A stretch of DNA of 33,649 nt from DAOOVD01 sp035369845 (GTDB lineage Bacteria > Bacillota > Desulfotomaculia > Desulfotomaculales > Pelotomaculaceae). The position numbers and the translations under genes were made by a program. The notes beneath the pieces are model-generated. The model did no database searches, was not told the DNA's origin, and saw only the letters and a program-made list of their open reading frames with translations. Of the stretch, positions 28,826 through 33,649 are shown one piece after another. The stretch covers positions 1 through 33,649 of the forward strand of contig DAOOVD010000029.1 of the NCBI GenBank assembly GCA_035369845.1. Direction: 5' to 3'. The stretch's first letter is position 1. Every line of letters starts with the position of its first letter.

Positions 28826-31480
28826 TCACCGCTCGCTCCTGCTTTGCCTGATCCTGGCCTGCGCTGCGGCAAGCCTCGCTACCGGCACCCGGAAGGGGGA
28901 ACAGCTTACGTAGTCCAGGCCGATCAACTGACAGAACTCGATGGAAGCGGGTTCGCCGCCGTGCTCCCCGCAGATGCCTATCAGCAGGCCCGGTTTTGCC
29001 CGGCGGCCCAGTTCCACCGTCATTTTCATCAATTTGCCGACACCCTTGCGGTCAAGCACCATAAAGGGGTTCTCGCGCATGATTTTCTTTTCCATGTAGA
29101 CCGGGATGAATTTGCCCTCGGCGTCGTCCCTGGAAAAGCCCAGCGTGGTCTGGGTCAGGTCGTTGGTGCCGAAAGAAAAGAAGTCGGCCTCGGCGGCCAC
29201 TTCGTCTGCGAGCAGGGCCGCCCTGGGAACCTCGATCATAGTGCCCACCGTATAGTGGAAATCAACACCGGTTTCCTTTCTGACTTCATCAGCGACTTTA
29301 ACGACCACCTTCCGCAAATAAGCGAGTTCCTCGACATCTATCACCAGAGGAATCTCCACCTCGGGTACGGGGTTGTACCCTTCCCTCACCAGCCGCGCGG
29401 TGGCCCGGAAAACGGCCCTGACCTGCATCTCGTATATTTCCGGATAGGTGATGCCCAGGCGGCAGCCCCTGTGCCCCAGCATCGGGTTGAATTCGGACAG
29501 CGAGCGCACCTTGCGCAAAAGGTCTTCTTCTTGCTCGAGACCCTGAGTATCTCCCGTCAGGCGTTTCCGGGTTATCTCCGCCATCAGTTCCCCGGCGTCC
29601 GGCAGAAACTCGTGCAGCGGCGGGTCCAGCAGCCTGATGGTGACCGGAAGGCCGTCCATCGCTTTCAAGATGCCGTAAAAATCGCCTTCCTGCACGGGCA
29701 GCAGCTTGTTCAGGGCCTCCTGCCGCTCTTTCTCGCTCTCGGCCATGATCATCTCGTGCACGATCGGTATGCGGTCCTGGGCCATAAACATATGCTCCGT
29801 TCTGGCAAGCCCTATTCCGGCCGCCCCGAATTCACGCGCTTTGGCCGCGTCGCCGGGGGTGTCGGCGTTGGCCCTCACGCCCAACGTGCGTATGCCGTCG
29901 GCCCAGTCCAGGAGCTTGCGGAACTCCGGAGACAGCTCGGGGTCAATCATGGGGACCACGCCCGTGATGACGCTGCCCGTAGAACCGTCTATAGAAATGA
30001 TATCGCCCTGTTTTACAACCAGTTCGCCAATATAGAGTTCCCCGCGATCGTAATCAATGCGCAGCGCTTCACAGCCGCAAACACAGGGTTTGCCCATCCC
30101 CCTGGCAACCACCGCGGCATGGCTGGTCATCCCTCCCCGCGAGGTAAGAACGCCCTGCGCGGCTACGATTCCATGAATGTCGTCGGGCGTGGTTTCGGTG
30201 CGCGCCAGTATTACCTTTTCCCCTTCACGCCCGAGCTTTTCGGCCAGATCGGCGCTGAACACCACCCCGCCCGACGCGGCGCCCGGCGATGCCGGAAGCC
30301 CCCTCGCGATAACGTTGAGCTTCGCGGCAGGATCGATCCGGCGGTGCAGGAGCTGGTCAAGCTGGCCGGGTTCCACCATCATGACGGCTTCTTCCCTTGT
30401 AATCAGCCCCTCCTCAACCATGTCGACCGCTATTTTTACGGCGGCATGGGCAGTTCTTTTTCCGTTGCGAGTCTGCAGTATCCAGAGCCTGCCCCGTTCG
30501 ATGGTGAACTCTATGTCCTGCATGTTCCGGTAGTACTTATCCAGCCGGTCGCAAATATCCGAAAACTGTTTGTATATTTCCGGCATTTCCTGCTCAAGCG
30601 CCGAAATATGACGGGGAGTGCGAATACCCGCGACCACGTCCTCGCCCTGGGCATTAACGAGGTATTCACCGTAAAGCTGCTTCTCGCCGGTGGAGGGGTT
30701 GCGGGTAAACGCAACCCCTGTTCCGCTGTCGTTTCCCATATTTCCGAAGACCATGGCCTGGATGTTTACGGCAGTCCCGAGATCGTCGGGGATCTTGTTG
30801 ATCTTCCGGTATACGGCCGCCCGGTCGTTATTCCAGGAGTTGAAGACCGAACGCACCGACATGAACAACTGCTCCATCGGCTCCTGCGGGAAGGAGCCGC
30901 CGGTTTCCCTCCGGATCAGCTTCTTGTATTCGGCAATCACTTCGCGCCAGTCCGAAGCCGACAGTTGGTAGTCGAAACCGACGCCTTTTTTCTCTTTCTG
31001 CCGGTCCAGAATCCTTTCAAATTTGTCGTGGCCGATTCCCATCACCACATCGCCGAACATGCTGATGAGACGGCGGTAACAGTCCAGCGCGAACCTCTCG
31101 TTTCCGGAGACGGCCGCGAAAACCTCAACGGTGCGGTCGTTGAGGCCGAGATTCAAAACGGTGTCCATCATGCCGGGCATGGAAACGGGCGCACCCGAGC
31201 GCACCGATACGAGCAGGGGATTTTTGCCGTCCCCGAATCTTTTTTCCAGCTTCTCTTCCAGAACTTTGATCTTTTCGCTTATCTGCTCTTCCAGGCCGGG
31301 AGGAAATTTCCGGCCGAGCGCGCTGAAATCCTTGCAGGCTTCAGTGGTAACAATTATGCCTGGCGGCACCGGCAAACCGATTTTCGTCATCTCAGCCAGG
31401 TTGGCGCCTTTTCCTCCGAGCAGGTTTCTCATTCCGGCGCTTCCTTCTTCAAAAAGGTATACGTACTTTTTAACGGCCAA
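28826..31480 (-). CDS. ppdK: Pyruvate, phosphate dikinase
   Basis: It interconverts pyruvate, ATP and phosphate with phosphoenolpyruvate, AMP and pyrophosphate, and is used in gluconeogenesis or PPi-linked glycolysis. 884 residues, family-typical. The N-terminal ATP-grasp region includes GGKGANLAEM and VSVRSGAPVSMPGMMDT. The central swivelling domain has the phospho-His loop GGMTSHAAVVARG with H454 and the regulatory T452. The C-terminal PEP domain has GICGEHGG with catalytic C837. The start is TTG with GGGGGGAGA just upstream, overlapping the end of the regulatory-protein gene by 11 bases. T452 is the site expected to be phosphorylated by that neighbour. Confidence 0.97.
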   Translation of the reverse strand: MAVKKYVYLFEEGSAGMRNLLGGKGANLAEMTKIGLPVPPGIIVTTEACKDFSALGRKFPPGLEEQISEKIKVLEEKLEKRFGDGKNPLLVSVRSGAPVSMPGMMDTVLNLGLNDRTVEVFAAVSGNERFALDCYRRLISMFGDVVMGIGHDKFERILDRQKEKKGVGFDYQLSASDWREVIAEYKKLIRRETGGSFPQEPMEQLFMSVRSVFNSWNNDRAAVYRKINKIPDDLGTAVNIQAMVFGNMGNDSGTGVAFTRNPSTGEKQLYGEYLVNAQGEDVVAGIRTPRHISALEQEMPEIYKQFSDICDRLDKYYRNMQDIEFTIERGRLWILQTRNGKRTAHAAVKIAVDMVEEGLITREEAVMMVEPGQLDQLLHRRIDPAAKLNVIARGLPASPGAASGGVVFSADLAEKLGREGEKVILARTETTPDDIHGIVAAQGVLTSRGGMTSHAAVVARGMGKPCVCGCEALRIDYDRGELYIGELVVKQGDIISIDGSTGSVITGVVPMIDPELSPEFRKLLDWADGIRTLGVRANADTPGDAAKAREFGAAGIGLARTEHMFMAQDRIPIVHEMIMAESEKERQEALNKLLPVQEGDFYGILKAMDGLPVTIRLLDPPLHEFLPDAGELMAEITRKRLTGDTQGLEQEEDLLRKVRSLSEFNPMLGHRGCRLGITYPEIYEMQVRAVFRATARLVREGYNPVPEVEIPLVIDVEELAYLRKVVVKVADEVRKETGVDFHYTVGTMIEVPRAALLADEVAAEADFFSFGTNDLTQTTLGFSRDDAEGKFIPVYMEKKIMRENPFMVLDRKGVGKLMKMTVELGRRAKPGLLIGICGEHGGEPASIEFCQLIGLDYVSCSPFRVPVARLAAAQARIRQSRSER

Positions 31481-32342
31481 GCCTCTCCCCCCTGCAATAG
31501 ATTTCCAGCACCCTGCTGGCTGTCTCTTCTACCGCCTTGTTGGTCACGTCGATAATTGAACATCCGGCTTTTTTCATTATTTTTTCCGCATATTCCAGCT
31601 CTTTTAAAATGCGTTCCATGGTAGCATAGTCCGCATTGGAAGCAAGACCCAGGGTCTTCAAACGCTCTCTCCTGATCTCATTCAGCTGCCTCGGCTGGAT
31701 GATCAGGCCGATCAGCCTGTGCGGCGGCAGGGCGAAAATCTCCTCCGGAGGAGACACCTCCGGCACCAGCGGCACGTTTGCCGTTTTTATCCCCTTGTGC
31801 GCAAGGTACATGCACAGAGGCGTTTTCGAGGTCCTGGAAACACCTATCACCACTATATCCGCTCTCAAAATGCCTCTGGAGTCCTTGCCGTCGTCGTATT
31901 TTACGGCAAACTCGATTGCTTCGACCTTCCGGAAGTATTCCTCGTCCATCCTCCGGACCAGCCCCGGCTCCATCCTGGGCGGGCGGTCGATAACAGTCGA
32001 CAGGGCGTCGATCATCGGCGTCATAATGTCCACGGTGGGTATGCCGTACTTCGCGGCCTCCCTGACGATCCTCTCCTTCAACTCCGCAACCACCACGGTA
32101 TAAGCGATAATGCTGTTGAAAGCGCTGGCTTCCTCTACAATCTCCGGTATCTCTTCGGGATCGCTGACATAAGGTATCCGCCGGATTTCAACGCCGCCGT
32201 GATTAAACTGGCTGGCAGCCGCCCGGGCCACCAGTTCCGCAGTTTCCCCAATCGAATCGGACACGATGTATATTACGGGTTTTACATCCTGTTCAGTGGA
32301 TATGGCGAATTCCCCCTTAGCTTCCTTCTCCAAGTTCAACAA
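31470..32342 (-). CDS. PPDK regulatory protein (ADP-dependent kinase/phosphorylase, DUF299/YqfL family)
   Basis: A bifunctional enzyme that switches PPDK off by ADP-dependent phosphorylation of a Thr next to the catalytic His, and on by phosphate-dependent removal. Motifs are YIVSDSIGETAELVARAA near the N-terminus and the P-loop-like GVSRTSKTPLCMYLA in the middle. About 290 residues from the TTG at 32342, though the true start is unclear: the best ribosome site (AAGGGGG) lies further in, before an in-frame ATA. It overlaps ccpN upstream by 26 bases and ppdK downstream by 11. The target enzyme being next door supports a PPDK rather than PEP-synthase partner. Confidence 0.94.
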   Translation of the reverse strand: MLNLEKEAKGEFAISTEQDVKPVIYIVSDSIGETAELVARAAASQFNHGGVEIRRIPYVSDPEEIPEIVEEASAFNSIIAYTVVVAELKERIVREAAKYGIPTVDIMTPMIDALSTVIDRPPRMEPGLVRRMDEEYFRKVEAIEFAVKYDDGKDSRGILRADIVVIGVSRTSKTPLCMYLAHKGIKTANVPLVPEVSPPEEIFALPPHRLIGLIIQPRQLNEIRRERLKTLGLASNADYATMERILKELEYAEKIMKKAGCSIIDVTNKAVEETASRVLEIYCRGERLGR

Positions 32343-32961
32343 ACAGCCTGGTTATATTTGTCTTGCTCAAGCGGCCCACCACTTCCAAGCCTTCGCTCCC
32401 GTCCGGGAGGACAACCTTGCGAACCACAGGGAGGGCGTCCACCTCGTGGGTAATAATTTTCTTGGCGGCGTCCCACACGGACTCCTCCGGCGCCGTGCAC
32501 AACACGTTCGGCATTCTCGTCATGACCACCCCCACGGGCAGCTTGTGGATGTCGTGACCGCCCAGGGTGGTTTTCAGAAGGTCCTTGCGGGAGATGACCC
32601 CTTCGAGAATCCCGCCCTCCTTGACTACAAAAAGAGTCCCCACATCCTCAATGAACATGGTGACGACCGCATCGTAAACCGAACACTTTTCGTTCACCAC
32701 GATGGGAACGGACTTGATGTCGGCTACCAAAACCCGGTGCAGCTTGTCGGCAATCACCCTGTTCGGCGACTTGCCGCTGTAAAAGTAGCCCACCCGGGGG
32801 CGGGCTTCAAGCAGGCCCGCCATCGTCAGAATGGCCAGGTCGGGCCTCAATGTAGCCCTGGTCAGCGACAATTTATCCGCTATCTGCTCGCCGGTAATCG
32901 GGCCGGAACTCTTTACAATCTCAAGTATGGTTTCCTGCCGCTTGGTTAATTGCAAATTCAT
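32317..32961 (-). CDS. ccpN: CcpN-like transcriptional repressor (HTH plus two CBS domains)
   Basis: A 214-residue DNA-binding regulator. A winged helix at about 5-60 (TKRQETILEIVKSSGPITGEQIADKLSLTRATLRPDLAIL) is followed by two CBS domains (about 78-138 and 142-207) that sense adenine nucleotides or a metabolite. This is the layout of Bacillus CcpN, a repressor of gluconeogenic genes. It lies after glyS and before the PPSR gene as in B. subtilis, and here leads directly into ppdK. A candidate CcpN operator is in its own promoter region. The start ATG has AAGGGGAG immediately upstream; a TTG two codons in has better spacing. Confidence 0.93.
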   Translation of the reverse strand: MNLQLTKRQETILEIVKSSGPITGEQIADKLSLTRATLRPDLAILTMAGLLEARPRVGYFYSGKSPNRVIADKLHRVLVADIKSVPIVVNEKCSVYDAVVTMFIEDVGTLFVVKEGGILEGVISRKDLLKTTLGGHDIHKLPVGVVMTRMPNVLCTAPEESVWDAAKKIITHEVDALPVVRKVVLPDGSEGLEVVGRLSKTNITRLFVELGEGS

Positions 32962-32975
32962 CTCCCCTTAGAGAG

Positions 32976-33012
32976 AATATATGTCATACTAATATAAGGT
33001 CAGGCCTTATAT
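32976..33012 (-). promoter_or_regulatory. Candidate ccpN promoter/operator: CcpN-type site plus palindrome
   Basis: On the minus strand TATGACATATA (32988-32978) matches the CcpN operator consensus TRTGHYATAYW as I recall it, at every position. Just upstream is an inverted repeat ATATAAGG-N5-CCTTATAT (33012-32992). A possible -35 CTGACC (in the palindrome) and -10 TATATT (32981-32976), 16 bases apart, overlap both elements, so binding would block transcription of ccpN-PPSR-ppdK. Confidence 0.55.
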
Positions 33013-33095
33013 AATATATATTATATCTATGATAATTTCCCTCCTTTTTTGGGAAAAAAATTTGACTTTATTTTATTTAAAGATTTAAATTGCGC

Positions 33096-33649
33096 CTACT
33101 TCGCCTCCACAACCAGCTTGCTCAGATCGGCCACCTTCTTTACCATGACCGCGACCCTGTACAGGAGAGCCAGCCGGTTTTCCCTCACGTCCCTGTCTTC
33201 CACCATAACCATCACGGAATTGAAAAACCTGTCCAGAGGCTCCTGCAAAGCGGCGACGGAAAACAGCAAAGAGCGGTAGTCCCGCCTCTCCAAGGCGGCC
33301 CGGGATTCCTGCTCGGCCTGCAATATCCTGCTGTAAAGCGTTTTTTCACTTTCGTCCGTCGCCAGGCCGGGATTTACATCGCCTGAAGTAATGTTTTTGG
33401 AAAGGTTGTTGGCCCGCACAAAGGCAGTCATCAGATCGGCGAAGGCTGGCTCCTTCCGGAAACCGGCAAGGGCCTTCGCCCGCGAGAGCGCGTCGCTGAA
33501 GTCGTCATACCCCGCCGCCAAAACAGCGTCCACCACATCGTAGCTGAACCCGTAATCTCCAAATATTCCTCTGAGCCGCTGCTTGAAGAATTCCGAGACT
33601 TCCCCGGTTACTTCCTCCAGGCCTGATTTGAGCTGAACCTTTCCCTCGT
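33096..33649 (-). CDS. glyS: Glycyl-tRNA synthetase beta subunit, C-terminal part (runs off the window)
   Basis: Only the last 184 or so codons are present. The frame is open to the window edge and reads LKSGLEEVTGEVSEFFKQ, RLRGIFGDYGFSYDVVDAVL, then ...VMVEDRDVRENRLALLYRV, ending DLSKLVVEAK. The FFKQRLRGIF...YDVVDAVLA block and the final DVRENRLALLxxV are typical of GlyS. The beta subunit of the alpha2-beta2 enzyme binds tRNA-Gly, and this part is the anticodon-binding region. The neighbour ccpN follows as in other Firmicutes. Confidence 0.95.
   Translation of the reverse strand, partial: EGKVQLKSGLEEVTGEVSEFFKQRLRGIFGDYGFSYDVVDAVLAAGYDDFSDALSRAKALAGFRKEPAFADLMTAFVRANNLSKNITSGDVNPGLATDESEKTLYSRILQAEQESRAALERRDYRSLLFSVAALQEPLDRFFNSVMVMVEDRDVRENRLALLYRVAVMVKKVADLSKLVVEAK

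Noticed and set aside
28590..28829. Small protein gene reading RYRMSGQDVRESLSRAG on the minus strand
   Set aside because: No ribosome site or clear start, and the sequence is dominated by inverted repeats, so a structured element explains it better.
28676..31555. A 959-codon open frame on the plus strand opposite ppdK
   Set aside because: The minus strand carries a complete PPDK with all catalytic motifs. The opposite frame has no recognisable domain or ribosome site and follows from GC-rich codon bias.
1..33649. CRISPR array
   Set aside because: No set of evenly spaced direct repeats with unique spacers. The repeats in rnpB and the coiled-coil gene are contiguous and short.

Overview
The window looks like the chromosome of a Gram-positive clostridial bacterium of the Peptococcaceae type (Pelotomaculum or Desulfotomaculum-like). 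The evidence is the Firmicutes gene order glyS - ccpN - PPSR - (ppdK) ... dnaG - rpoD ... trmK - nif3, the DUF1657 and VanW/G5 proteins, strong AGGAGG-type ribosome sites, frequent GTG/TTG starts and a moderately high GC content. The organism assignment is an inference; no 16S gene is present.

Layout. 1-3300: NAD+ synthetase (nadE), a Nudix hydrolase and a divergent, unusually compact HDAC-fold deacetylase. 3450-12778: a four-gene defence operon on the minus strand, transcribed res - mod - SIR2 - HerA. It joins a type III-like restriction-modification pair to a SIR2/HerA (Nezha-type) NAD-depletion module, with gaps or overlaps of only 2-4 bases. The sir2-herA half and the target-recognition part of mod are visibly more AT-rich than the rest. 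13020-13295: a small heptad-repeat coiled-coil protein. 13302-13755: RNase P RNA (rnpB) with its own promoter and a long repeat-built hairpin in one helix. 13800-16357: C4 zinc-ribbon protein, Nif3/YqfO protein and TrmK. 16449-18100: glutamine synthetase with a leader of two hairpins followed by an intrinsic terminator (a probable attenuator). 18201-18793: a DUF1657 protein and an unannotated 51-residue Cys-rich protein. 18823-19228: a four-tRNA operon (Asn, Met/Ile2, Glu, Val) with a near-consensus promoter and a palindromic insertion. 19291-22277: rpoD and dnaG. 22475-24866: dGTPase, flavoprotein and ThpR. 25027-28553: an apparent envelope operon (membrane-anchored Pro/Glu/Ala-rich protein, PRC-barrel protein, VanW/G5 protein). 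28590-28825: a highly structured intergenic element. 28826-32961: pyruvate phosphate dikinase, its regulatory kinase/phosphorylase and a CcpN-like HTH-CBS repressor, forming a gluconeogenesis control unit with a candidate CcpN operator. 33096-33649: the C-terminal part of glyS.

The most interesting region is the res-mod-SIR2-HerA operon. Both halves belong to known families; what may be new is their fusion into one translationally coupled unit. Secondary points are the glnA leader combined with loss of the adenylylation tyrosine in GlnA, the repeat-expanded RNase P RNA, and the structured element after ppdK. All family assignments come from reading motifs by eye; no database search was run.
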